From assembly GCA_027574665.1 (NCBI GenBank), contig CM050654.1, positions 42,351,722 to 42,415,721 of the forward strand: a DNA stretch of 64,000 nt. Reading direction: 5' to 3'. The notes under the pieces were generated by a model. The model saw nothing but the letters and a program-made list of their open reading frames with translations. It was not told the origin of the DNA and did not search any database. Shown piece by piece: positions 36,390-48,290 of the stretch. The first letter of the stretch is position 1. Each line of letters begins with the position of its first letter. Position numbers and translations under genes: made by a program. Source of the stretch: Rhynochetos jubatus. Taxonomy: Eukaryota > Chordata > Aves > Eurypygiformes > Rhynochetidae.

Positions 36390-36500
36390 ATATCCCTCTC
36401 CTACTACAGTAACAAATTATAAGTAATTATTAAGAATGGATAGCATAAATCAATTACTATGCACAGCAGTAATTAATGTCTGTTGCAGATATTGCTCTGC
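36390..36500. promoter_or_regulatory. cluster of homeodomain-type cores
   Basis: In about 100 bases: AAATTATAAGTAATTATTAAG, ATAAATCAATTACTATG and CAGTAATTAATGTC. Several TAATT cores are spaced roughly by helical turns next to GTTGCAGATATTGC. It is a candidate regulatory element by motif density only. Confidence 0.3.
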
Positions 36501-36719
36501 TAAGTAGTAGCTGAGCAGTGGGGTAAGGCAGTCCGGGAAAAGGGAAGTGCAAGGGGAAGGGGAACTCTCATTCCAGCTGTGTCCCAGGACTGGGCTGTGC
36601 CGGTGCCATGAGAGCCCCACCCCCTTCTAAAGTACTCTTTAAGTAATGAGTAATAAAGTAACCGACCACTTAAAGCTACTGTACACTGCTGGAAAACATA
36701 GAGCTTCTGCAATGCCAGT

Positions 36720-36857
36720 ATAAAAAAATAAATTAAAAAACCTCACAAATAACACCACCAACAACAACCCTCCAAAAGAAAAACAAAAATAAACCAACAA
36801 AGAAATAAAAACCAACCAAACAAAAAAAAACCCCAAAACAAAACACAACAAAAACAG
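36720..36857 (+). repeat. A-rich low-complexity tract
   Basis: About 140 bases of A with scattered C and few other bases (AACAAC, AAACC, ACAAA steps, runs up to A9). Read on the minus strand it yields a hydrophobic F/L/V-rich frame that is an artefact of the composition. Confidence 0.88.
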
Positions 36858-38838
36858 ACAGTGGAGAACAACTGGAAAACGCTCTCAAATTACATCACAA
36901 GCTGTGAATGGTAATTAACAGGACAATAATTTTCTCTGTCCTCAGCCTTCCTAAAATAACGTCATGGTCTGGGTATGGAACAAGCCAAATTTTCCCCTTT
37001 CTTTGTGCCAAAGAGCACGTTTGCAGCTCAGCAAACCTTACACCGCTTTGGAGCAGCTCATTGTTTTCCTACAAGACCCCACCACATTCCCCTGCAGCTT
37101 TGCAGAGGTGCAGGAACCAAGACTCAGCACATGGGGAGAGCAGGCGGCTCAGCCGGCCGGGCAGGAGCCCTGACACCAGCTAAGCCAAAGAAATCTGTCC
37201 CTCCTAACCCCGTGCTCACTCTTACAAGTCTGCCACGCTGGTAGCATGCACAGAAAATCCTTGGCAAGATCACTGTTCTGGTGTGAAGACAGTCAGAGCA
37301 TGGACATGTTCTTGGATAAGTGGGAAGGGTTTCCAAAAGCACGGTCGCAGCTGGATGCAAAGCAACCCGCTTCCCAGCCGTGACTTTGAATAACTGAGCT
37401 GTAGAGTTCTTGTACAATCCAGTCTTAAAGAACTGCCAGGTGTCTGTCCTGAAGCATTCATGGCATGGTACAGTCCGTCAACTCACACCCTGTCCACACA
37501 GAAAAGACGGACTCTAATTCTGCACCCCTGTTTTTCTTCAAGAACTGCAGTTCTTTCCGATAATAAGATCCACAGCGAAACGAAATTCATAGAGCACGTC
37601 ATTGGCCAAATTCCACACGCTTCTGCAATCAGGGTACTTGAAAAGTTAAAATACTGAACGAGATTGACAAAATCTGGCCTTATGCAATGGCGAACCGGAA
37701 CGTTTCAAAGGCATTCTCAGATGTCACGTATGAAGTTGTCCAGCAACCTTCTAAATAATTTTTCAAGCATTTGATACTTTCAGCAAATGGATTTCACTAT
37801 TTTTTGTCCTCATACATTTTCCACATACTGCGTCTGTACTTTCCATTCCAGTAAATAGATTATTAATCTTGTTAGCATAAAAAAGGATAGCTTTTGCAGC
37901 CTATTTTGAATATGCTCCAATATAATGAATTATAAGTAAAAATCCCTAAGCCCCCAGATGACAAGCAAAGATTACCACATCTGTGAGATTCTGGTTATAA
38001 AAAATGTAAGTTAATTTGCTGGAGTGTCATGTATTTAAGCACACTGCTCATGTTTAAGTTTATTTGGTTATATCCTAGTAATTTAGGTCAACCGAGTCAA
38101 ATAATACAATGACACCGGACTGAAGTCTAGAAGGTTTTTCGCCTCCTGTCTTAGCCCTTCATCTTCAATTGTCAACATACTCCAAACTTCACTATCGCTG
38201 TCAGAATTGACATTGGAATCTGCAGCAGTATTTGTCTTAATCCAATATTTGTCTCATTCCCACTTCTTACTCTCAGTATTTGCCTTATTCCCGAGTGTTT
38301 TAATTTTTATGTTTGTCATATGTCTTCCCTGTTCCCAAAGACTCATCTGATCTGGTTTCTTCTCATTGCATCTGTAAATGATGGTGCAGTGCATGCATGT
38401 GTAATGCAGGATGCCGTGGAAGCGGAGAATAATGACTGGGAAGATGTTGCCGGTGAATACTGAGCTGCCGAGGTACAGCTCCTGCTTCCACCTCCAGCCT
38501 GTGCTGCCCCTTTTTGCCCTCACCACCCACTGTTCCTATTTTCCACATGCAGATCGTACGCACACAGACAATTCGTTACACAAGCCCTGATGAGACAAGC
38601 AACGGCACCCCCACTCCCAAAGAGTAGGAGACCCCCAGAAGTGCTCACTGGACACAGACAGAGGGAGAAACACCGGCTGAATGACTTTGTTAATTGCTTT
38701 ACAACAAGGTCACCGTTTCCAAATCAGAGTCGTCAAGTAACATCAGTCCAACAGGCCTCTGTGTGGTCTTCTCCATCCTATGTCTCGATCATTCCACTGA
38801 GGGGATTACATATATTGCCCAAACTCAGCACATTAGCC
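36858..38838. other. unique non-coding DNA, AT-rich at 37650-38260
   Basis: No gene was recognised. The block 37650-38260 is AT-rich, repeat-free and rich in ATTA/TTAAT words (GCAAATGGATTTCACTAT), so it may be conserved. GC-richer unique DNA flanks it. Confidence 0.55.
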
Positions 38839-39043
38839 AGGAAAAGGAAGAACAGGAAGGAGGGAAAGGTAATAAAAATAGTCCAAAAAAGAGGAGAGAA
38901 GAGGAAAGAAGAGGGGAAGAAGCAGAGAGGAAGAGAAGAAAGGGAAAAAGAAGTCTTTATTCTTAGGTCAGGATGAAGGTTAGCCTCAAAATGTTTAGGA
39001 AAAAAAGAGGAAGGGGGAAGACAGAGGTAAAGAAGGAGAAAAT
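38839..39043 (+). repeat. polypurine (GA-rich) tract
   Basis: The stretch 38885-38953 is 69 bases of A/G with one C. A/G-rich flanks begin at about 38839, and a second purine block lies at 38996-39028. The asymmetry is strong: the plus strand is purine, the minus strand pyrimidine. Lysine/arginine/glutamate-rich frames across it are artefacts. Confidence 0.88.
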
Positions 39044-42000
39044 AAATACACCCAATCTACCTGTAAAAGGAAATCTCTGTATTAATAGGCTAAAGACCGT
39101 ATAGAAACTGGTAAATCAGCAAACCGCAAGTTCCCAAGCAGAGGAAACCCAAGAACAAAGCAAATGCCTTTGTCTTTGGGTGGCAGCGGCGAGGAGGTGG
39201 CTCTGGGGAGTCCCTGGTTGGTTAGACAGCACAGTGGAGGGGAGCTGATGGCCTGGCTGGAGATGACAGACCCCCGTAAGGTGTCATTTGTGCAGGTCTG
39301 AGCCCGTCACAACAGGCAGTGGGTGATTAAGGGACGACTCAAGCGCAATGGGTATTACACAGCAGAAGTAGCACATCTGCTCGGCGCTGGGGCTGGAGCA
39401 GGATGAGACGCACCGTACAGACAACCACAGTGCTGGGGTATGGGTGAGACCTGCCCTATCCCTTGGTTACGACCCACGGTGATGAGCAGCTCTGGGAACT
39501 CAGCACATCAACAAATGGGGGAGATGAACTTCGCTCCCACTCAATCCCTAATTTTACTCTGATGCCCCAAGGCCATTAATCCAGACGCAGAGCAGAACGT
39601 CTCATCTCACCCACTCTTCACATAAACCCACCTAGCTGACTTCTTCACAAGGCTTGAAACAGAAAAAGCATGCAGTGTCTGGGAGGTTTATTTTACAACA
39701 CACATGCGTGCCTCACTGACTTGACTCATGTTCACACATTTCTTGTGGGAACTGGCTCCTGTGGGAGTTGCTTCCTGTAGATCTAAATCTGCTCCAGATC
39801 ACCTGCAGGGGAATCTGCTGGATTCCTCCACACAAGACTCTGGTGGCACCACACTAAAAGGAATAGAGATTATGAATTTTATGCCTGAAGGCTATTAATT
39901 CTGTCTCCTACTATGTTAGATCTGTGTATGCTAATCACCACTATTGCAGTAGTTTAGAACTTCAACCCAAATAAAAGGATCTTTGCTACCTTTTGTGTGA
40001 CACATCTTGGTAAACCAGTCCATACGCCCAATTAGTTCCATCTCAGTTACTGGTTGTATTATTATTATTTTATTATTGCAATTATTATTTCAGGGTTCTG
40101 TAATGTCTTTCAGAGAAAGGACATTCCCTTGACTAAAACATTCCCAGAATGAAAAGAGAGAATGAAGGAATGGAAGAAAAGAGAAAGGGAGATGCGAATA
40201 GTAAGAGGAGTGAGTGTTAGCCAGGGACTGTATCACGAAAAGGCACAAAACTTTACAAGACCCCCGACATCGAGATACGTAAACCAGGCACAACCACCCT
40301 GAACTGTGTGGTATGAGATACAGAAACTACCGGGGGGTTAAATGGGGAGAGGGTTTTGATCAGTGCTTGAACAAGATCTGACAGAAAGCACATGGCTGCA
40401 GCAAACACTCACGAGAGGGCAATTACAAGGTGGAGTAAAGCGCTTGCCGTAATTCATGCCACTTCAGTGAAAGAGACATGTCCACAAATAGGAAGCTTAA
40501 TCCCTAGTTTAGCCATAGCCTGGTATTAATTGTTCCTGCTCAGTGGTTTTTAGGGGTCGCTATGGTTTTTTGGGTGTTGGTGGTCTCATATGACCTCAGG
40601 CTATCCCCGATGGCCCGCAGCCAAGGTCCCAAACCCAACACTCCTGCAACACCTCAGGGGACACTCACCTGGGTGGGAGACAACTTCCCACAGGACCAGC
40701 CCAGGAGCGTACAGCAAACACGCTGTGGTTTTGCAGTTTACATTTTGTCAGGATCGCTGATGTGCTTGCAGAAGTTTCTGCCTGAGCCCTAAATCTTAAA
40801 CAGCATTTTCTCAAAGCTCAATTCCGTCTAGTACTGTTCCGTCTGTATAGAGTACAGAGTTTTGCTGCAGTCGATGTTCATTTGATGGAGAGAGAATCAA
40901 GCCCTTACGACATATAATGCACTGAGCATCCCTATCCTTCCCACTCCTGCTACTACTCACGCTCACCTTAAACAGTTCTCACTACAAACATGAAACAGTG
41001 ATCGTGTTAATGTGTTGACTTCTCTCCTTGAGCTGGATGGATTTTTACTGCGGCTTTTTGGATTACTCAGCCCAAATGCTGCAGCAATAATAGAGAAGTA
41101 TTAACGTTATTAGCTAGCATTTTCCCCTTTGGATGTCATTTAATACCCTTTTCACTCTCTCATCTGCCTTACTACAAATCATAGCAGGGCTTTACACACT
41201 GAGAAGCAGGCTGAAGAGCTTGGCATGAGAATTAATTGACAGAAATGACAAAAAGACTTTTCTTCCCGTATCTAAAGTCCTCTGCAATATTGCCAAACCA
41301 GAAGTTCTTTTAGGAGTTTTTCTTTAAAATTGAAAAAATCAGAAATGACCTTAACAAACCAAGGAAATTCTGCGCATCGCTCCCTCTCTTCCTATTGAGA
41401 GAAGCAGCACTGCCAGAATACACAGTACAATACGTCACGAATTCACATGCATAAGCATTTCGAAAATCCTTCTTGGACAAGGTTTCTATTTAATTGGCTT
41501 AAAAAGCCACTCTTCTCCCACACAGTCTTATGCAGAACCATCTGTGCAGGGAATTAGCAATCTGGATAAATAGTCTGTGAAGGAATTCGCCCTGCCTCGC
41601 GCGGCTGGACGTTGGGGAGCTGAGTTCCAGCAGTTGTGCTGACCGCTGCGCCGAGCTCGCCGAGGGGCCAAGCAAATAGATGCAGATGAAATAAAGGGCT
41701 CGGAGATGCACTTAAAATTCGAGATGCATTGGAAAAGGCCTGTTAGATGATGGGAGCCGAGGGAAGAGCAGAGAGCAAAACCATGGGGATTGCTGATGAG
41801 CAGAAGTCGTGCCATGATACAGCCATTTTAGCCTGGATGGGAAAACCTGTGGTCTACAGCTCTTTGTTTGCTTACAAGAGAAGGAATTCAGCAATAATCA
41901 TCAACACCTTGTTAATTAAAAATTAAATAAGGAAAAGAGCACAGAGAACCTAAGAGGGCATTGCTATTGGGCGCTGCTTTGCAACTGCATCTCATTTCCA

Positions 42001-42259
42001 AGTATCCCCAGTATCGTAACCGCTGCCAAGCAAGACCAGCATGTGGGGAGGGAGGCACCTGATCTGCCACATGTACAGTCTGGTTGCAAACCATAAGTGA
42101 AAAAAGTAAGGACTATAACCCAAACAAACGTAAAGGATGTTCACAGTGTGTTTTGCAAGCCTTTGAGCAGAGTGCCAAAATTTGCCCGACAGAAGCGTGC
42201 TGCACTCATGGTTATTGCATGAACAAGATGAATAGGAGGGTCAGTATTTTGGCTCTTCT
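39044..42259. other. unique non-coding DNA
   Basis: Contains an (ATT)n microsatellite at about 40055-40091 and AT-rich, conserved-looking sequence at 40950-41580 and 41880-41940 (TTGTTAATTAAAAATTAAAT). CpG-bearing words cluster at 41590-41700. No gene was recognised. Confidence 0.55.
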
Positions 42260-42275
42260 CCCCCCCCCCCCCCCC
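42260..42275 (+). repeat. C16 homopolymer run
   Basis: Sixteen consecutive C, just after CTCTT. It interrupts a 143-codon open frame (42084-42515), which it turns into a proline run. The frame is not convincing as a gene. Confidence 0.9.
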
Positions 42276-42644
42276 TTCAAAGTTTTACATGGACAGTTGG
42301 GAAAGTCTTCCATCCTAGTTGTTGAGGTTATAATAGAATTACACTTCAACTCCTGTCACTTTCCAAGCGAGACATCCCCATCCAGCGTGCGAGACTCCGC
42401 AGGCTCCCATGAGGACCATATGGAGCTTGTTTTTGGAAGAGTGGCAGCAGCATCTTACTCTACTTATGTCACACGTTTAAATGTTTCTGAGCAAAATCCT
42501 GTGGGCATGCCCTAGGGATTATTCCCCAGATCTGAGATGGGAGGAAGCAAAGGCTGACATGGAGGGCTCCCAGTGTCACCCTACAAGTTGTACCTCCAGG
42601 ACTCATGCAGCAATGTTAAACGGCTCCAAATGTGGCATATTAAT

Positions 42645-42922
42645 ATAGAATCATAGAACCGTGGAATGGTTTGGGTTGAAGGGACCTTAAAGCCCCCCCA
42701 GTGCCACCCCCTGCCATGGGCAGGGACACCTTCCATAGCCCAGGGTGCTCCCAGCCTCATCCAACCTGGCCTTGGGCACTCCCAGGGATGGGGCACCCAC
42801 AGCTTCTCTGGGCAACCTGTCCCAGTGCCCCCCACCCTCTGCAGGAAGAATTCCTTCCTGATGGCCCATCTCAATCTCTCTCTTCCAGTTTAAACGGATC
42901 AACCCTTGTCCCATCACTACAG
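42645..42922 (-). mobile_element. CR1 LINE, 3' fragment of about 280 bases
   Basis: A reversed copy, starting TATAGAATCATAGAACCGTG, then TTGGGTTGAAGGGACCTTAA, CCTTCCATAGCCCAGGGTGC, GGGATGGGGCACCCACAGCT, GAAGAATTCCTTCCTGATGG and CCTTGTCCCATCACTACAGG. It covers the end of ORF2 plus the 3' UTR and is one of the best-preserved copies in the window. Confidence 0.95.
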
Positions 42923-45900
42923 GCTGTGTTCAAACTCTTTAGTGCCCATTTAACAGACCACAGCTTTCTCTTGGGCACTGCTATATTTACCACTGCAGCG
43001 TGATACCCCTCAAATCATCACTGTGCACGATAGCCCTAGAGCACCATTTTCAAAGCAAGATCTCTCAATTAGGTGTGCTCTTAATAGTTTTCCACGCCAA
43101 GTGTCAGCCCCCAAACCTGTTGCAAGACATGGCTGCACCTGAAGTTTCTCAGGTGCGCAGGTCCCAGGGTGCCATGGCATGCCCCAGCCCGCTCCCCCTT
43201 CCCAAGCCACCTGCCCTGTAGGCAGCACTTCTGTGCCACCACGTGCCATTCCCTCCCCAGCTTGCTGCTCCTCCACCTCAGTCCAAGGGAGTAGAAGTAT
43301 CAGATGCCTGCTATCCAATCCAATCTCCCCAGCGGACACTAAAAGGATAATAAAAGGATAATTTACTAGTATTCATTCAGATAATCCATCTTGAGCAGAT
43401 TTTGAGCTATCTGCATATGCCTAATTAAGATTCACTGCAGAGCGTCTGCTGTCGGTGCCACCGCAGCTTCCCGGCGCGGCACGGTGCGTGCCGGGGGGGC
43501 TCAGCTCTCCATCCTCTGAGGCCACTCCCAGGACAGGAGGTTTCCCTTTGTGGGAACAAGGTGCTCCAAAAAGAGCAGGTCAGCTGCAATTTGAGTATTT
43601 GCAGAATTTTTCTCCTTCAACAACGGAAAAAAAAAAAATCTTTTCTGCGTTAGCAACAATTTCAAAGAATATACCCCTAAGGGAGTCATCCTTTCAGCAA
43701 TATAAATTACTTTAAAGGGGGAATCAGCCCAGGCAATTAGACCTTTTAGAACAGGTGACCACCCTCCTACATATTAAATCTTCGAAGGCAAAACTGCCTC
43801 TCCCATCCCCAGCGATGCAGGGTGCTCGAAGTGTCAGTAAACACACAACCATAATTACACGAGCTGCCTCATTTCACTAGAATCTTTTCAAGATTCATCA
43901 TCTGCGCATTGATTTTGGATCGTAGGACTGCGTGCCTTCCTCTTTTGTTAACGCGTTTTTAAGCGAGGTTTAACCTCGCAAAGATAATTTGCTCCTACAG
44001 ATTTTGTCGACACTGTGATGACGAAGGCTGCAGGGTGGGGGGATCTGCCCGTTGCTGGGGCACCAGCCCGATGCTGGGGGGCTTTCTCAGACCTCCCTTT
44101 TACCTCCAAGCCATCCTCCAGGTCAATCCGATGATGAAGTGATCCCTTACAGAGCGGGTCATTGTACCGGCTCACTGCTTTATTTCGCTAAGGCACCAGG
44201 TTTGACGTTAGGAAATGGTATCTCAAGGTTTATTCAGCTCTGATTGCCTGGTTCAGCCCTAATTCCAGAATGGACAAAGGAAATAAAAAAGGATTACAGG
44301 AGTGAAATAAATAGGAAACGAATGGATTTGGAAAAATACGTTAGCCAAACTAACTAGCAAGAGTGGGAAGAGCACAGCAGGCGGAAGCCCTGGCCGTTAC
44401 ACGCCGACCTGCGGCTCTCAGCTCCCCTGCACCCAGTGCCCACATTGGGGGTGGCGGGTGGGGGCCACCCAGCTGCACAACTCGGCCTCACAGCAGGCTT
44501 GGTGCGTGGCACTGTCATGGGAATGGTACCCCAGGTTGGCCACCCCACCTTGAGTGTGGACCTTGGGCCATGGGGAGAAGGTTCCGAACTGCTCGTGTCC
44601 ACAGAAGGTGACGGGACCTGCTCCAAAATCAGGGCACGTCACACGAGGCCAACATCTCTAATTCTGCCTGTCTCGAGCACCTCTGATACGAGCAGCTAAG
44701 GCCAATCGAATGACAATTTTCCCAACAAACCGTTTTTTTGCAATATCATAAAGAGGAAATAAACAAACACACTTCTGCTGGAAGGATCAGGCCCTGCGGA
44801 TGAGCGCACGTTGAAGTGCTTGAGCCCGAGTTCGAGGGAGATAACAATTACCAGCAAGTCATTACTTAAAAATGGGATAATTTTTCAAGCAAGCATGAAT
44901 GCATCTGCACATTCCCGGCAAGCAAATAGGTTTGAGAATTCTCTGAACTGGAAAGAAACACTGCGAATCCTGACCATATGCTTTTCTCTAACTGTATTTT
45001 AAAAAATATTTGCTTAGTCCTATAATCTAAGAAGTGAAACACGATTCTGAGTTTAACCGTATATCAACGCTTAGATGTTTAGCCCGTGGCTAAACAAGAT
45101 TTTCCTGTTCACAGTTACGATTTCATGTTTTGCCATAATAAAAACCCTTGATAAAAAATAGAGATGGTCGCAGCGCACATACTGCCACATCATTAGTTTG
45201 TAAATAAACATGGATTACATGAAAAAGAAATAATCTTCAGGCATACGGCTAATCTCCCGACGCAACGTGTCACAACAACCAGGCTGCCACCAGTGTGTTC
45301 CACAGCAGCGGTGCAGCTACTCCTGCTGCGCAGGAGAACAAGTTTTCTTCCCAAAGCTCAGGAAGAAAGTTCTGGAAATAAAAGAGGATTTGTGGGCCTG
45401 TGCCATGATTGAGGGGGGTTGAGGGCAACATAACCCCAGGTGTTACAGAGCTGCCGGAGCCGTGCAGGCTGTCCCAGAATCTGCATCCTTCGTGCATCTG
45501 GTCCCCTATAAAACGGCTGACAAGGGGTGGAATTCAACATGATGTCACAGTGCTTTTCCTGGAGGCAGACAGAGCTTTGATAATGTTGGCATGAGGGAGG
45601 AACATACAAAAATTCAGGCTTCTCTCCTGCATAGTACTGCCAGGAATGTGCTTTGTACGGACACGAGCATGCCAGGGTTCCCTGCACAGAAACTCCTGCC
45701 CACCGGTACCCCCGACCCAGCAAACCCATGGCACTGTTAATGGGTTATACGTGTGAAACGGGATGCTGCTTTCAACAGGTTCACGTGAATATACACAGGA
45801 ACATCTTTTTCTCCACTCTATATACGCAAGGTGCGTGTCTGCTTTACCTCCCTAGCCTAAGGAGTAGGGCATGGCATCACCGTCCCTGCTAGGGCACTCC

Positions 45901-46130
45901 GACCAGACGTTCCCGGTTTTTCCTTGCCATCATTCCTCCCATCACCCACAGGTTGCCTTTGGCCAACTCCTTCCTCCTGGTGAAGCAGCCCCAACGGGAA
46001 TACATGGCTAACTTCAAGCTTTCACACTTCCTAGAAGTCTAGTCTTCCAATCTATTTGTTGCCTTTCTAAGCAGGGCGGGTGCTCTTCGCTTGTCACTTC
46101 TTTTGCTGGGAACTGTCATTTGTTTACTTT
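42923..46130. other. unique non-coding DNA
   Basis: No gene was recognised. Positions 43340-43440 and 43700-43990 look conserved (CATATGCCTAATTAAGATTC near 43412-43431), and an 8-bp dyad lies at 43963-43979. GC-rich filler at 44380-44640 carries overlapping frames on both strands. 44700-45260 is AT-rich. Confidence 0.55.
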
Positions 46131-46740
46131 TTTTTTTTCCCCTAGTGCCATGAAATGATGCATCGTTCCACACCGAGGTGCTAGCAAACGACAGTGTAAT
46201 GGCAAAGCTAAGTATGCTCTAACAGTTAAAGGAAAAAAAAAATCACTAATCAAAGTCTTTCAAATTATATGGAATACTGACAGCTTTTTAAGCTGTTTTA
46301 ATTAAGTACACTGTAATTTAAACCACTGAACCATAACAACCCAACGTTTAGTGTTATATCCCTAGGAGAACTTTAAAAATATGCATAATTCTGCCCAGAA
46401 GGTAATTGAGGGATATTTTTGGGGTGGTGGGGGTAATTAAAGGTTATACAGGAGAGTAATAGGAATTTTACTTGGGTACTGATAGTGTTAGCAACTGTGC
46501 TAAAACCTCCTCGGGAAAGTGATTCATGTTCCCGGCTGAGTTTTCCTCGTGTTATTTTTAAAGGCGGCGAACGCTTGGGCTGAGCTCTGTCAGCTTCTGC
46601 ATCAGAGCGAGCTGGTGAGGGGCACATGTTCCCGGCACGGTCACCTGACCCTGGCCAAAACAACACGATGCTTTAAGAGCAATAAGAGAAATTAATTGAT
46701 TTCTCCCCATCAGCAGCTAAGAGGGATGTTGCTTTTAGGG
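46131..46740. promoter_or_regulatory. AT-rich conserved-element-like block
   Basis: Repeat-free apart from a T run at its left end. Contains TTTTAATTAAGTACACTGTAA (near 46297-46317) and GAAATTAATTGATTTC (46688-46703). CpG-bearing words (GGCGGCGAACGCTTGG) lie between them. Regulatory function is inferred from texture only. Confidence 0.3.
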
Positions 46741-47290
46741 CTGTGTGAGGGCCCTGTCACCTAGGAGGTGTGGAAGGGATGGCAGTTTTGGGATTGATGG
46801 ATGGATGAGCATGCGGGAAGGAAGGCAGGGCAGCCAACCCCCCCGCCCCGCCCCGGGAAGGCAACCCCCAGCTCCCCCCCAAGCAGGGGAAGGCTCTCCC
46901 AAGCACCGGTTCAGCATGGCAGGCAGCTCCAGCCCTGGCACTCAATGCAAACTCGACCGTCAATCCTGCTTGGGATGCTGGAGAGCCAGGGCAGACCTGT
47001 TTCCGTCAGCTCCAGCTAGGGAGGAATAATATTATTTGAGGGGTGCTTAAAGCATCATTCCTAAAAGTGCATCCCCAAGTGCTCACAATACATCATTTTA
47101 GGGGCAATATTTGCTATACATTAAGGCAGAAAAGGTGCTCGCAGCCCCCTAAACCTGACGGGCTGCATAGCTATAACTGCCATGGTATGTACAGGGAGAT
47201 GCAATGTGAAAAGTGGAAGATAATGTGCTCACACACTAATGGGCACTGAACTAGACACAGGCTCATTTTTCACATCATGTCATCTCTAAG
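46741..47290. other. non-coding DNA with a GC-rich patch
   Basis: Positions 46810-46900 are very GC-rich (GCCCCGCCCCGGGAAGG). This matches the GC-box core, but no promoter context or exon is evident and overlapping frames occur on both strands. No gene was recognised. Confidence 0.55.
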
Positions 47291-48290
47291 GTTTGAATAA
47301 AAAGTAATGGCTAGAATGAGCCTGGATCTATCTCAGACATTATCATTTGCCTCCTCAGTTTTATTTGTGTTGACTTGTACAGTCTAAAAAGATGACAGTC
47401 TCCGGGCCCCCGGATCAGTCTGAGTGATAATACACAGCACATTACACTGCTGGTGACAGCTTCTGTTCTCCTCGCTGGCATATGAGCGCGGCGCATCTCC
47501 CTCCGTCATCTCAAATGCTATCAACTGACAGAATAAAGAATCTTGCGGAGGGGACATCACAAACCCTGTCTGTTATGATTTTATGAGATAAACTGGAGTT
47601 TCTAGGGTATCTTGTTCAGGAAATTAGTGTCAGTCAAACTTTGGGTGATTTTTTTTTCTTTTTTCTTTTTTTTTTTTTTGTTAAAGATAAATAGCAGGCT
47701 CTAGAAAAGTGGCTCTCTTTAAATCACCGCACAATCGAAGCCTAATTTGAAATTGTAAAAAAAAAATAACCATTTAAAAATAATAATCCTCCTCTTATTG
47801 TGGTGAGGATAAAGGAAACGCTTCTGATTTCACCCAAGCATGACTAAACAGCCACGGATGCTTACTGTACTTCTAACACTGTAACACAATAGAATATATT
47901 TTTAGGTTACATCCGTATTTGTTACTCTAAAACACCTTAAATTTCCTCATCAGCCAACAGCCCTAATCCTAAAAGTTGCTCAAGTCATTGCATTCAACTA
48001 TAAATTCATATAACCTGAGACTTCTCAGCTGAACCTTACACGCTCGGCCCCACAGGCATAATGCTTAATTAAGTGTAATACCCTTATTTAAGACAGGCAT
48101 TCTCAGTAACCCTGGTAAGTGTTCCAGAAATTATTTTCAGAGATTTTTAGTTGCAGGAATGTAAAGGGGGAAAAAAATATTACCAAGATAATCTACAGTC
48201 TCTGGAGAATTGCTACCTTACAGAGATATGCAAAACCCCCCTAATTCTTTTGTTTAACCTGGAAGATAATACTAAACCTTCAGCTAATGA
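47291..48290. promoter_or_regulatory. AT-rich conserved-element-like region with a T-rich tract
   Basis: Mostly AT-rich unique sequence (TTTTATGAGATAAACTGGAG; TAATGCTTAATTAAGTGTAA near 48059-48078) with few open frames. A T/C slippage tract occupies about 47649-47679. The block resembles a cluster of conserved non-coding elements. No alignment was possible. Confidence 0.3.

Noticed and set aside
36639-36851. Hydrophobic minus-strand frame that looks like a membrane protein
   Set aside because: It is the translation of an A-rich low-complexity tract.
38694-38976. Lysine/glutamate-rich charged frames
   Set aside because: Translation artefact of the polypurine tract.
42084-42515. Cysteine-bearing 143-codon frame
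   Set aside because: Runs through a C16 slippage tract that creates a proline run. No family resemblance.
46840-46860. GCCCCGCCCCGGG as a promoter GC box
   Set aside because: Isolated, with no CpG island, TATA, initiator or downstream exon.
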